Origin: Aphelocoma coerulescens | Lineage: Eukaryota; Chordata; Aves; Passeriformes; Corvidae | Reading direction: 5' to 3' | NCBI RefSeq assembly: GCF_041296385.1 | Contig: NC_091023.1 | Coordinates: 11,594,924 to 11,658,923, forward strand | DNA: 64,000 nucleotides | Part shown: positions 27,201 to 39,812 of the stretch, in pieces | Layout of the letters: each line of letters starts with the position of its first letter | How positions within the stretch are numbered: the first letter of the stretch is position 1 | The notes under the pieces: model-generated | Told to the model about the DNA's origin: nothing | Seen by the model: only the letters and a program-made list of their open reading frames with translations | The model's database searches: none | Made by a program: the position numbers and the translations under genes

Positions 27201-28194
27201 AATCTGTGGTGCAACACTGCTCTGCTTTTTTAAGAATTAGACTTCTAAAATTGTGTATAGTTAATTTCTTTATCACCTTACAGATTTAATCTGTAGAACA
27301 TTGTTAGGTATTCAAGTTCAAAAGTTTAAAAGCAACAGTTATCAATTGTTTTTGGTAAGTGGTTTTGGGGGCAGGTACCTATTTTCTTTTTCAGTTACAC
27401 TTGGCATTTTCATGCTGAGAAATGGGTTTGTTTGGGGTTTTTTTAAAGAAATGTCACTTCCAACAGTAACATGAAAAGGCCAGGAGAAAACCTATTAACC
27501 AGGTTTCTTTTCTCCTTTAACAGTGGGGTTTTTCCCATATATACTGTATTCTTGTGGACCATGTTGAAGGGTATGCAAGCTGAGGAACATGTTAGAGATG
27601 TCCTTTCTCCACTTGGGTATCAGTTTTATTTTGACCTTATTCTCACCTCGTGTTTTCCACAAATAAGAATGGAAGTAGCCTTGTGCGCTGATTCTCCCTA
27701 CACTGCTAGAGATAAAAAGAGCTTTTGGAAGTACAGCACAGCATTCACTGTCCTATTATCCCTGTGCTGGGCTGCAAACATTCTAGTTCTAAAGCCTTTC
27801 CAGGTAGTAACATCATCTGTGGAACAGAATGACAAGGGCTTTATAATCCCTTTTGCATTGAATCCTCATATTACCACTCATATATGAAATGGTGTAATTT
27901 TAACAACATTGTAGAAATGTTAATTCCACTGTGATCAAATGTTTCAGTGGTATCATTTATTTTTCATGTATTAAACTCTAGAATGCAGTTTGGATGAGTA
28001 TGGGCTTTTTTGCCTTCAAAGATGCAACTGTTTCACTGCAAAAGAATAAAGATTGTGTATTGTAAAATAAGATGAACTTATGTAACTGAGTAAGACATTT
28101 TCCTTTTATTCACACAATAAGTTTGTTTTACAGAGTACTGTGGATATCTCTGAGCATTAATCAAAGCTATTTTATCAAAGCTTCCCCAGTACTT

Positions 28195-28718
28195 GTCACT
28201 GGTGGCTGCACCTCGAGTACTGTGTCCAGTTCTGGGCCCCTCAGTTCAGGAAGGACGTTGAGATGCTTGAACGCATCTAAAAGAGGGCAACAAGGCTGGT
28301 GAAGGGCTTGGAACACAAGCTCTATGAGGAACAGCTGAGGGAGCTGGGGTTGTTTAGCCTGGAGAAAAGAAGACTCAGAGGTGACCTTATCACTCTCTAC
28401 AACTACCTGAAAGGTGGTTGTAGTCAGGTGGGGGTTGGTCTATTTTTCCAGGCAACAACTGACAGAACTAGAGGACAGTCTTAAGCTGCACCAAGGGAAA
28501 TTTAGGTTGGATGTTAGGAAAAAGTTTTTTACTGAAAAAGTGATAAACTTCTGGAATTGTCTGCCTGGGGAGGCGGTGGAGTCACCATCCCTGGATGTGT
28601 TAAAAAAAAAAGATTGGATGTGGCACTCAGTACCATGGTTAGTTGAGATGGTGTTAGGGCATGGGTTGGACTCGATGGTCTTGAAGGTCTCTTCCAACCT
28701 GGTGATTCTGTGTGTGAT
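28195..28718 (+). mobile_element. CR1 LINE, 3' fragment, sense
   Basis: This matches the well-known 3' end of sauropsid CR1 elements. It has the segment around TGTGTCCAGTTCTGGGCCCC, the block encoding the end of the reverse transcriptase ORF (a relic frame reads [19 protein letters not shown]), the 3' untranslated region, and the closing TTCCAACCTGGTGATTCTGTG. It is 5'-truncated, as most CR1 copies are. There are frameshifts but it aligns nearly end to end, so it is moderately old. It supports a bird or other reptile source. Confidence 0.92.
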
Positions 28719-30293
28719 TTTATATGCATGCAACCAGATATATGATTTAGCAATTCTGATACCCCATATAATGGGGTTTATCAGAATTGGTTATCAAAAT
28801 GGTTATCAAAATGGTAAATTTTAACTGGCTGTATTTGACATTCAGATGAAGATGCTAGGCATTTATTCAAACTTATTCACTGTTGCTGTATATGAGATAT
28901 CAACAGGATAAAAGAAAGACTTGAACAATACAGAAATGATTGGTTGTAGGCCTGCCTTAGCAGATCATCTGGAATCTGAGCTTTAATTTGAAAGTTAGTG
29001 ATTATACTGAACATAACTCATTGGGAGTTGCAAATATTTAATGCTCAGCTTTAAAATCTACAATTTAGCACTGAAATACCAGAGACGTTTAAAGTGAAAT
29101 TTGATATTGAGAGACGTAAACCACTGTTGTCAGATCTAAGATTTGTAATAGTAACTGTGCTTTTCAGTCAGTACACATAAGTATTGACAGTTAACTCGAG
29201 GCTTGCTTTTAATTTTCCTTTTAGGCATGCCAGTAGAAAAAATAAAGATCTATGGAGTATGGTTTTTTATATGCACCTGTACGTGAGTGTGTTTATAAAT
29301 GTTCACCTCACTAATACTCATATTTGTCAGTTTTATCACTCATGTCAGGAACCTACCTACAGATAAGACACTGCAAAGTCCTCACTTTTCTCAATGAAAT
29401 GGAAGGAAATAAATCAGATTAATATTAGTAACACTGGAATATATGGGGTTTTTTAACCTTGTCTGCAACAGCAAGTGAATTTTACTTCTGGCTTGGAGTG
29501 TGATCTTTACGAGCAACTTGTATGAAGGAAGAAACATGATGATGATTTTCCTCTCCTGAAGGCCCGGCTGTGACAGCAACAAAAAGAAAGTCAATATTAA
29601 AAGCTGACATGCTGTTGAAGCACATATGTAATGTTTTAAGAGAACTCGGAGAAAATTACTGATAGTGAGGGCCACTTATACTCCATCATTTCATAGCTAT
29701 CTAGTTTACTATTCACATTAATTTTTTTGTCTCAGTTGCATGCTTTGTAATGCAGATTTTCTTTTCTTTTTCTGTCTCTGAAAATGTGAATTTCACATGT
29801 ACATCTGGAGAGCTATTGCCAAAGTTTTCAGACAGTCTTAAGTGCTGAGCTTTGAACTGTCCTATTACTTTTGATTTCTACAAAATGTTAAAATCGCAGT
29901 TTAACTTCTAAGCTGCCACTTTTGAATGCTGAGCAGTTGGATGGGTATTTCTACTTGACCACATAATTTAATGCCTGATACATTGTGATTCTATGAATAA
30001 ATGAAAAACAAAACCAGAATGTTTATAGTCTTGCCAGTTGAGATGTCTTTAAGTGCATGTTTATTTCTATGAACAATTTACATGCAGGGGTTGTCAAAGC
30101 ATTTTACACTTGTTGCAGGTACATTATGGGATGTTTATTGTGCCTTGAAGCCACTGGTAATGTAACTGGTCTGATCTTTTAGGAAAACTTTGTTTTGGGA
30201 CTGTAGTAATATTTACACAACCCAAATCCTGAATCTGAGTAATATATTTATCTCATGGTACTTGATATTAATTTTCTTCTTTCACAGTTACAG

Positions 30294-30395
30294 GTAATTT
30301 TCAGGTGATGGAAAATTTCACTTAGGAGTGAATTTCATTGTTTAAGACCAGAGAAATTTTAGAATCCCAGGAGGATAATTTTAATTACAAATGTT
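30294..30395 (+). pseudogene. FBXO36: FBXO36 exon 2, disrupted by a premature stop
   Basis: FBXO36 is an F-box protein, expected to be a substrate receptor of SCF ubiquitin ligases. Starting at 30294 the plus strand reads V-I-F-R-stop-W-K-I-S-L-R-S-E-F. This is the conserved VIFRWWKISLRSEY block of exon 2 with the first tryptophan codon changed to TGA (30306-30308). A pyrimidine-rich acceptor (TTCTTCTTTCACAG) precedes it. After about fourteen residues similarity fades; a second in-frame stop follows at about 30360, and the remaining part is only faintly like HEDFLENSH. No good donor is visible where the exon should end, so the right boundary is approximate. Thirteen of the first fourteen residues match the human protein as I remember it, so identity is secure. 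Confidence 0.85.
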
Positions 30396-33300
30396 GGGTG
30401 GCATAGAATGGAATAATCTAGCACTATTGATCTGCAATAACTTTCATGAGAGATGTGACTGCTTTGGCTAACATACTTTTTCCTATGAATTTATTAATAT
30501 AAATTAATGTATGAATAATGAAAAAACCAAAAATACATGAGAGTAAACCTAAATATATGATAAATCCTAGCAACATTGATAGTTTCACTGTAAGACAATG
30601 ACAGAGATTTTAGCAACAAATATAGGCCAGAAAGCAACATTCTTATGGCTAATAACTCATAATCCTCTGTGCCAGCACATTTGTTTCTACAGCCATGTTG
30701 TGAGCCACCCAGATTTGGATTCCCAATCTGATTTGACACAATCAACTGCTAATGCAACAGGTGATTGGGACTATACAAGTGCAAAATTCCTTTACGAGCA
30801 GACAGCCAGGAAAAGAAAGGCAGTGGGGACACCACTAAATTAACCTCAGAGATAGACTGGCCACTGAGAACATCTGAAATAATGATGCATTTTCCCAAAG
30901 TTCCATGGAACTATGTGTCCCAGGTAGTTACTGCTCTGCATCTTCTTATAATTTTGGTAATGGATTAATTTAAGGGGTGGTCGTGTCACAAGATATGATG
31001 TCATGGTTCACAGAGGAAACAGTCTTCTGAAAATACTAAGCCTTAGACACCTCAATTCAGTAACTGCTGGGGATAGATGAGGTGAGCTATGGCCTAGTCT
31101 GGAAATGGAGAACTTCATAACTACACCTTCAGTCTCTTTTGTAGCTTGAGACCTGATAGTAGAAAAACCCCTTGGATTGGTGAGATCTTGATTTTTAAAA
31201 ATAAACTGCTTTTGTATTCTGATTGTGTACAGACATTAAAAAATATTTACAGATGTGGCTTCATGTTTATCCTGTTTTTATTATGAACTTGAAAAGTGTC
31301 ATTTTCAAATTAAATTTTGTTTTTCTCATCAACAGCTTTGGTACACATCATCTTATTGAACCATCATCTCATTTAATCATCATTTTATTTGAGTAAGTCG
31401 TCCAGGGAGGTGCTGGAATCACTGTCTCTGTAAGTGTTCAAGAGGTGTCCGGATGTGACAGTTGGACAATGATTTCAGGATGATTATGGTGCTGGATTGA
31501 TGGTTGGATGGATAATCTTGAAGGTCTTTTCTGGCCTTGGTGATTCTGTGATTCCATGATTATTTACACCTAGGTGGAGGAGGTCTGCTTTCCCAAGAAG
31601 TATATGAATCTTGGGAAAGAGGTATGGTGGTAGGGGGCAGGGTACAATTATTTATCTCTTTTCAAGAATGAACTTAAGTGGATCTTCACTTAGAGCCTCA
31701 GATAGGACCAACACATTCTCTATGCTTTGCTTATTAAAATCTAACACATCCTACAGCACAATTGAGAGATTTTTAGCCCTGCTGAGTTCACGTGGCCTGC
31801 ACTTCTATGTTTAGGTTTGTGTTTGTTAGGTTTGTGTTTCTGATTCCCTGTTATAACTTTTGCAACTGATCAATTTCAAGTCAACTTGGTAGAAATAATA
31901 CCACCTCCTTAGGCTGCTGGGTAGGTCTGCAAGTGAGCCCCGTTCCATGGATGGAAAGGCTGCACATTCTGAGCTCAAGTGACAGGATATATGCACAAGC
32001 CATGGAAAAAGTTTCAATCAGCACTCACAGTCCATGACAAAACCAATCTTTAATTCCAGTTATTACTGCTTGTTTTGACTAGAAGGGGAATGAGTATGTC
32101 CTGAACCGACAGAAAATGGACTGCCTGTTGAACTTGGCTCAGGCTCAGAGTCTTTAAATATGCTGGGGTTTTGCAGTAGATGATCCTAATTGCTCCATTA
32201 GTTGAAGCAAAAAGTTGTACCACATTTTAATTCATGGCAAAATTGATCATCATTTTTTAAAAACTTGAGCTTTCAAAGAAGTAGTCTTCTATACTTTTTT
32301 GTTGACCCTTTTTTTTAAATTTGTCTTATAAAAGTAGATTTGATATGTGAATAAGTGCTGGGGAGAAGGATTCTAGCTTTTTGGTTTTTATTCGTTGCTT
32401 GTAGTGTAAGGTTTTCCTGCAGCATTTGATATTAATATGATGTCACAATGAAACATCTGTTTTACGTTACATGGATGCAATGATTTAGCTAATTAAATTA
32501 TTGTTAGCAAGCAGTTTTCTACTAATATTCTGTGTTTGTAGTAGGTTACAAATAATTCAGTAGGTTATAAATACAATCTGCCTGCTTTTTCTTGAAAAGT
32601 CTTACTGATGGTTCAGAGGTTTCCTATCCTATAGGAAGTATTGAAAGCCACAGTTACCATTCTTTTCTAAAATGTCATTTCTTCCTCCTTCTAAAATTAT
32701 CTCTAAAATTGAGGAGTTCCCCTCTATTTTTTATTAAAATTGTAAAATAAAATAAAGCTGTTTTCTTTTTAGAAAAATGCTAACATAAATAGGAGTATTG
32801 CAAGTATAAATTACTATGTTTGTGAGTTGTATTGTCATACTGATATTATTTCTGTCCATAGTTCTTGCTGTTCCACACAGTCAGATGTTTTTACACCTCC
32901 TCACCTCCTGTTAAGAGCTTTGCTGCTCTTAAGTATTCACATATTATTATTTTTCTATTAATTCTCCATAAATAGATGTACATATATATGTACACTGGAA
33001 GAAGAGATATCTATATTCTGGAATAATATTCTAGTTATCTGTATTGATTTATTTGCCACCTGTGGGTTCAAATAAAAATCTTCTCACCAGATCCATGGTT
33101 TGCTGCTAAATATTTGGTACATTCCTGCCAGTAAAATGTTTTCCTGTTAAGTATTGGTATTTCCTGTCATTGTCTCCTGGTTTTCATTCCTAATATTTTA
33201 TCTCTTTTCATGTGGTTGGGATTTTTAGAGAATTTTTTTATAAGGTGCCTGAACTATTAACATTACTATTTTACTGAATTTATAGGAACTACCATACAGC

Positions 33301-34967
33301 TGTAAACATCCATGTTTGTTTTGAGATGTTTTCTGTTCTTTTTGGGCAGTGAAATAACATATCATTAGTTTATTTTCATAATTTCATAAAGCGAAGAGGA
33401 TAGAGCAAGGTTTTGTATTTGGTTTTGCAGTGATGGAAAGTTAATTGATGATAGTGTCAAGCAAGAGAAGAGAGGTCTGCTTATATTTCAGGATAAGTGA
33501 ACAATTAGTACAAGTCATCGAATGTTCTCCAGAACTCGCAGAATGAAAATTTCATTGAAAACTTAAAACAAATTAAATACTAAATATATTTTAAATAGCC
33601 AAACCAGATCACACTATTATTTCCAGAAATAAATAATTTCAAGAAAAACTCAAATATTTGTGTGGTAGCCTGCTTGATCATTCAACATGAAATAGATGTA
33701 CAATGCAAATATTATCTTCATCATTCCCAGGATGAGAAGATTTGGAGCATTCTTACGTACCAGCTTGAATTAGATCAACCCAAACATTTTTAGTTGACTG
33801 TGTAGATCATTTTGTACTTGCATAAGGAATTTGAGAGAAATTAACAGCTATATAGAACTGAGATGCTTGGAACGCAAAAAAGCAAAGGAGAACTGACAGC
33901 AAACTGATTCTGCAGTATGATCCAGCATGGAAAAGACCACTGCAGCACACTGGGCCACCTATCCAAAGACATGAAGGAAGATAAGGTGGCAGCTTCCTCC
34001 CATATAGTTACCTTAGGAATACTTGGGGGGAAAAAAAAGAAAAAAATCTTACCATCTTAACAGTAAAATCATGTAATTTCTGAAGCTCTTTCAAAGGTAT
34101 TTACATAAGCTTGAGTTTTGTAATTAATCTTACAAAATTCTTTGGAAGGAAAACTGCTGCATCAAAATAAGCCTATAGTCAGTATAGTTTCAACTTCCAT
34201 GAAAAATAAGGGAAAAAAAATCCTGTACAAATCTGGATGACTGCATTCATTTTGTTAGATCTTAGGAAAGAACATGCAGCTTCAAAATGTACCACTGATT
34301 GTTCATTAAAAGTGTAGCAAATTGAATTCAGGATTCTGTGTTATAGTGAACCAGTAATTTTATTACAGCAATTTGGTAAAATAGATAAGTGATCTGAAGA
34401 AACAGTGTTCAACTCAGAAGGCCAAGTTCAAAGTTGGACACAGAAGCAGAAATAATCGACTGACTGCGAGATGGGCAGTAGCTCACTAGGTGGGTGACTT
34501 AAAAAAGGACAGTTTGGTGTTGTACTGGATCACAAAGGAATGAGTCAAAAAATGCCACATCCCTGAAGAAGGGAACTGCCTTCAATTTCATGTTGGTTTA
34601 ACTGTACCTATGTATGATAAGAAGCAGAACCACAGGGACTCGTGATGTCAGAGCCATCATTATTTTCCCCAAAGCATATGACTGAAGTACTTTTTTTAGT
34701 TGTTTTACTAACCTCCCTCTGAGTAAATAGCACAGTCTTTACATAAAAATCTGTATGTATGTGGAAAAGTGGATCCAAAAATTAATCTGGACATTCATGT
34801 TAAATAATATTTCTCTAGAAAAGCATAAAAAAAAGGAGCTATTTTTTGTTGGATTGTTTTGTGGGTTTTTTTTAAAGATGTACCCAAATAACTTGACATT
34901 ACTGGAAAGAAATTTCAGGCTTTTACAAATCTGTTGTCTCTTGGATTTGGTTTCATTTTTTTCCCAG
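30396..34967. other. FBXO36 intron 2, no gene seen
   Basis: AT-rich, mostly unique sequence containing the short CR1 fragment at 31.4 kb. Open frames are under 70 codons and unrecognised, apart from the antisense shadow of exon 3. I see no regulatory motif that I would defend. Confidence 0.5.
31398..31560 (+). mobile_element. CR1 LINE, short 3' fragment, sense
   Basis: This has the CR1 3' end pattern: CCAGGGAGGTGCTGGAATCA, the divergent 3' untranslated region, AATCTTGAAGGTCTTTTCTG, and the terminal ATTCTGTGATTCCATGATT octamer-like repeat. Only about 160 bases remain, more diverged than the copy at 28.2 kb. Confidence 0.85.
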
Positions 34968-35138
34968 TTCAGATTGCTGTAGTGTTTGGTGCCAGAGTTC
35001 TGGAACATCCTCAATCTGTGCCGAGGTAACTGTGACTTCCTGGAACGGCTTCCTGCCCCATTGCTCCTGTACATCATTTCCTTTCTGGAGCTTGAAGATA
35101 TTGCCAGGCTTTCTCAGGTTTCACGCAGATTTGAAACA
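34968..35138 (+). pseudogene. FBXO36: FBXO36 exon 3 (F-box), frameshifted
   Basis: A strong acceptor (TTTCATTTTTTTCCCAG) precedes 34968. The first frame reads QIAVVFGARVLE, matching QTALIFGARILD of human FBXO36. At about 35006 the frame breaks: a single C stands where a whole codon is expected, equal to a 2-base loss. The next frame continues ILNLCRGNCDFLERLPAPLLLYIISFLELEDIARLSQVSRRFET. That stretch contains the F-box core (LP..LLLYIISFLELEDIARLSQVSR). Without the repair the first frame stops at 35027-35029. The exon ends after 35138 with a weak donor, GTAAAA. The shift is not in a homopolymer, so a simple sequencing slip is less likely. The F-box itself is well preserved, which suggests a recent loss. 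Confidence 0.88.
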
Positions 35139-37589
35139 GTAAAAATTTAAAACCCCAAAAATTCAAATTGAAATTGTTAGCTTTGTTGTGCAGCCTGTTG
35201 GTTTTGATTCATCTCATTGGCTTAACATAATCGTCAATCTGTCTGCTTTTCTTAAGACAACAAGTAAATAGGGATTGGTGGTTTTTTTGAGACAATAAAT
35301 GTATCAAATTGAATGGGTGCAGTAAAAACCAGATCTTAGAAAGGCTGTGTTTATCCTGCAAGCTTTTGTTTTACAATAAACACAGTGATCCAGGTAATTC
35401 CATTGCAACCCATGGTGTTACACACTACTTCCCAGAATTAAGTACTGGAAATGTGAAACCTTTGCTTTGTGTTATGATTCATATTATTGTAGTATCTAGA
35501 AACTTCACCCACAGACCGGGATCCCCTTATGCTGGACTCATTACCAGACAAAAGTCATTGCCATTCCTTACATTTTATGTCTTTGACAAAAGACATGAGC
35601 ACAAGGAAAGAGATTTTTTTCAGTATTTTTTGTAGACTTTGCAGCATTAGAGGTGACTTTTGCTTGCTTGTTAGGAAGCTCTTCCCAGCTCTCAGGAAAT
35701 TATGGGAAATAGTATGAACATGTTGAATTGAAACTTTAAAGAGTGAATAACAGAAGTTGCCACTATTGGACAACTGGAGCTAAGGGTAACCTCTCCATGC
35801 CAAATGAGGGGTAAGGAATTGGAAGGATAGCCTGGAAGTTGCAGGAGAATGAGGGACAATTTGTTGGTGCAAAAGAGAGAAGAGGTATTGGAAAGGCCTT
35901 TTGGAGGGCAGCTGTTCCAGCTCCCCAGTCTGTGCAGGGTCAGTAAATTGGGATGGAAAGCTAATACATTCAGAGCTATGATGTAGGAAGCTTATTTCTT
36001 TGGGTTCGAATACCTCAAAATTGTATTTTCTATCCCTGTCAGAGCCAGAGAAAAGGCTGCTTTAATGATTCAGGTAGGAGAGAAAAAGATTTTAGCTTAT
36101 GGAAAATAAGAAATGTTTTAAAGAGAAAAATAACTTTATTTGTAACCCCAAGGGTGCTGTAGAAGCCCAGAATGAAGCCTGTCAATTTATGGGTGGAGCA
36201 ATTAATGAAAACATAAGCAACAGTGAGACATTATGAGGAAGTTAAAAATGGGTTTAGTTCTCTTGATTCTGCTGTGACAACTGGATATGCTCTGAAAGAC
36301 TTCAGAGAGGCAGATTAAACTTGTAGTATGGAGAGTGGGACATGTCTTATACAGAATACATTTCCAGACTGTATCAGGATGAGATTGCTCACAGGGTTTG
36401 TATTATTTTGAGGCTATGTGAGACAGAATTTCAAGAAAAGTTCTGTGTCAGACTGGCAGATCCAGAGGACAGGGCTGTGCTGATGTTCCTGTGGTGTGGC
36501 TACAAAGGCGTTACAGATGCTTTAGTGAGAGTGAGTTCAAGTAAGCCCAAGAAAAAGGGGATGGGGCAAAGAAAGCACAGGAGGAAATGGCGAGACAGGA
36601 AAATAGAGCGTGTTGTTAATTTAGAGATGAAGGCCAGATGGGAGTAGATAAGCTTGCTGAAGTTCTGGGCTTTATTTCAGTTTGAAGATAAATCAGTTGA
36701 TATTGTGATTGGGGAACAACTGAAGGGAGAATAAGGGAGTAAAAATAACTAAAGGAGAGGAAGAGAATGGATTGAAGAGAGACCAGGAAATTATTTGTCA
36801 GTATATTTGGAATTCATTTATCATTTGCAGTGTGTGAGTGGGGTAGGATAAGGTACTGTGGTGGGCAGTAAACTTTTTATTAGTTTAACACAAAGCCTTG
36901 GGTATTTTGGAATTTAAAGAAATCCTAGGAAGAATTAAGTTGCATAACAATAAATATATGATTTTGGCATAATGCAATAATCTATTAGAACTAGTAATGC
37001 CACGTTCCCTTTCTCTCATTTTAGCAGTATATTTAAGGAATAAAAATTTGCCCAGATAATATGAGTTTTCATTTCCAGACTAATTTATGTGTGGACTGGA
37101 ATTTGTGCTCTCTGTGGAATTACAGAATAGCATATTCAAATTTCTGAACAGAGGAAATAGAACAGTTTCTGCACTCAGGACTGGAAAGTGGAGGGTGGGA
37201 GCTCTGTGTGTCCATCCCATGCTCTGCATCCTTGTAGGCTGAACTCAGCAGGTATCTGCATTGTTACCCCAAGCATGGCATTTCTCTGACTGTAGTTCTG
37301 AGAATAAAACCTGCTCTTCAGGGGATGCAGATGCTTTGAATGTGCGTTTCAGATTATTTTAAATTGTTCATCAGGTACTATACTTATGTCCTGTAAAAGA
37401 AGCACCACCTCAAAAGAAACAATGAACAGAAGTCCTAACATGGACACCACCGTGTAAGCACAGTGTGTGTTTTCCTAATATTCTTCCAGTGAGCTGCTAC
37501 CTTTAATAGGGACGAGTCCAGGGTGGGATTAGTTTCGGATATTTTGGACAAGCCCTTCCTCAAGCTCCGGGCGCTGCGGGGCGATTCTG
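35139..37589. other. Left part of FBXO36 intron 3, no gene seen
   Basis: AT-rich sequence without recognised repeats. A 101-codon open frame at 36342-36647 has a lysine- and arginine-rich tail but no similarity that I know and no splice context, so I do not call it. The GC content rises only at about 37.5 kb, next to the CTCF-like motif and minisatellite. Confidence 0.45.
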
Positions 37590-37604
37590 CCGCCAGAGGG
37601 CGCC
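37590..37604 (+). promoter_or_regulatory. CTCF-like motif
   Basis: CCGCCAGAGGGCGCC fits the CTCF core (CC.SYAG.GGGCGC type) with one usual variation at the third base. It lies in a small GC-rich block (37560-37640) inside an otherwise AT-rich intron, directly left of the minisatellite. Binding cannot be judged from sequence alone. Confidence 0.6.
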
Positions 37605-37645
37605 CAGGGGCGGGGCCGCTGTCACCGCGCCTCGAGAAAGCCACG

Positions 37646-38636
37646 GGAACGGCTGGGACAGTGCAGGGCCAGGGAATGGCTGGGACAGTGCAGAGCCGGG
37701 GAATGGCTGGGAGAATCCAAAGCCAGGGAATGGCTGGGACGGTGCAGAGCCGGGGAATGGCTGGGAGAATCCAAAGCCAGGGAATGGCTGGGACAGTGCA
37801 GAGCCGGGGAATGGCTGGGAGAATCCAAAGCCAGGGAATGGCTGGGACGGTGCAGAGCCGGGGAATGGCTGGGAGAATCCAAAGCCAGGGAATGGCTGGG
37901 AGAATCCAAAGCCAGGGAATGGCTGGGACAGTGCAGAGACAGGGAATGGCTGGGAGAATCCAAAGCCAGGGAATGGCTGGGAGAATCCAAAGCCAGGGAA
38001 TGGCTGGGACAGTGCAGAGACAGGGAATGGCTGGGAGAATCCAAAGCCAGGGAATGGCTGGGACAGTGCAGAGCCAGGGAATGGCTGGGACAGTGCAGAG
38101 CCGGGGAATGGCTGGGACAGTGCAGAGACAGGGAATGGCTGGGACAGTGCAGGGCCAGGGAATGGCTGGGACAGTGCAGAGACAGGGAATGGCTGGGACA
38201 ATGCAGGGCCGGGGAATGGCTGGGAGAATCCAAAGCCAGGGAATGGCTGGGACAGTGCAGAGCCGGGGAATGGCTGGGAGAATCCAAAGCCAGGGAATGG
38301 CTGGGACAGTGCAGAGCCAGGGAATGGCTGGGACAGTGCAGAGCCGGGAAATGGCTGGGACAGTGCAGAGCCGGGGAATGGCTGGGAGAATCCAAAGCCA
38401 GGGAATGGCTGGGAGAATCCAAAGCCAGGGAATGGCTGGGACAGTGCAGAGCCGGGGAATGGCTGGGAGAATCCAAAGCCAGGGAATGGCTGGGACAGTG
38501 CAGAGCCAGGGAATGGCTGGGAGAATCCACAGCCGGGGAATGGCTGGGACAGTGCAGAGCCAGGGAACGGCTGGGATAACCCAGAGCCGCAGGAATGGCT
38601 GGGATAATCGAGAGCCACGGGAATGGCCGGGATAAT
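37646..38636. repeat. 27-bp GC-rich minisatellite, about 35 copies
   Basis: The array consists of 27-base units beginning GGAATGGCTGGGA. Two main variants occur: type A continues CAGTGCAGAGCC and type B continues GAATCCAAAGCC. They alternate A-B in the left part, then appear in irregular blocks of A or B. I count about 35 clear units plus degenerate ones at the right edge. Because 27 is a multiple of three and no unit contains a stop in three of the six frames, frames of roughly 370 (plus), 352 and 302 (minus) codons stay open. They translate into nine-residue repeats (for example GMAGTVQSR) and are not genes. The plus frame lacks an ATG before the repeats. The array lies in intron 3 of the FBXO36 relic. 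Confidence 0.95.
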
Positions 38637-39812
38637 CGGCTTTGCTTTTCTTCCTGTATTTTTTTAATAAAGCACTGTATTAGGAAATAAAAATATGCAA
38701 TACTAAAAACCAGTCTGCACTGTTTTTAACTTCATGGTCTCCATTTTTCAGGGCAAAGCAGAATGGCAAGAAGCAGGGAGTAAGCAGAAATGTAAAGAAA
38801 ACTTTTAAAAGGTTCCTATATTTTCATTTCAGCACTTAAACAGCATTTTCCCCCCAATGATCTCTGCTCTTCCTCTGCTACAACGTGCTAGGATGTTGTG
38901 TGCGCCTGCAGAAGAACAACCAGGACCACACGTGCTCTGAGACAGCTTTGCTGTAGGCAGTGAGTGAAGCAGTTCAAAGTATCCAGCTATACCTGCAGTG
39001 TGTAACACAAGTTACACCAGGACTTGCGCTTTTCTATTTCTGTTATCACTTGCATTGGAGTCATTGAGTACAGCTGCACTTAGGCTCCTGCAACTGCACC
39101 TGTAGAAAAGTGGAACATTTGGGGGAAGAATTAATGTTTCTGTGTTGTACAACTTACAATGAGGAGATAATACCTGACACAGAAAATCTTCCTAATTTTT
39201 TTTGTGATGGTTCTGTCATCTAACAAATTACATCATTTTTTTCTTTCTCCTTATAATATTTCCACCTGATTCTGTTTATGGAGTCATTCTGGAAGAGGGA
39301 AGCATCTCCTGAGAAACAGGCTTAATCCTTACAGTACATCCGAAAGTTTTCTAAAATTGCATTTCTGTTCAAACCCCAAGGCTTCTTTTTCTTACCTTGA
39401 AAACAGATTTGTATTTCTGATGCAATTTCTACATTCTGACAATTTTTTTGGCATCAGCTTACACAGCTTGGTTGATTTCAGAGCAGCTGTATGAATTACA
39501 CACCAGGAAAGTATGTGGCATTACAGCTGCTTTTAGTGTGGCAGAAAGGCCATGGATATCATACCAAAACCAGCTTCTCAGATTTTTCACAGAACATGCG
39601 ATATCTTGCACTGACAACACTGGGCAAAACTTCTGCTGATGTTCTGTGAGTTTTAACTATCACTGCGTCTTTCAAAATGCATGGGCAGCTTGCACTGCAA
39701 GTGACCTTCATACAAGGCCTCTTTGCTGTCTAAACACATTTTGTGTAGTAGAATAATCAGCAGCAAGTAAGCCAAATGATGATTTTAAGCCTCTACTTTC
39801 TCTTACAAGTAG

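Larger units (their letters stand above)
14665..28194. other. Intronic or non-coding stretch of the FBXO36 locus
   Basis: AT-rich, apparently unique sequence between the promoter island and the first CR1 copy. It would be intron 1 of FBXO36. Open frames are short and unrecognised; the longest is 138 codons at 27471-27887. An AATAAA at about 16246 follows a splice-like acceptor near 16116, and A-rich low-complexity sequence lies at 18455-18570. I see no tRNA, rRNA or other structural RNA gene. Confidence 0.5.

Noticed and set aside
27471..27887. 138-codon plus-strand open frame
   Set aside because: No recognisable family, no flanking splice logic and AT-rich composition; most likely chance. 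A translated database search would settle it.
29940..30000. ATTCTATGAATAAATG resembling a CR1 terminus
   Set aside because: There is no upstream CR1 sequence, and the match is too short.
37523..38635. 370-codon plus-strand frame and 352/302-codon minus-strand frames
   Set aside because: They are translations of the 27-bp minisatellite, whose unit length is divisible by three. The plus frame has no ATG before the repeats, and there is no splice or family evidence.
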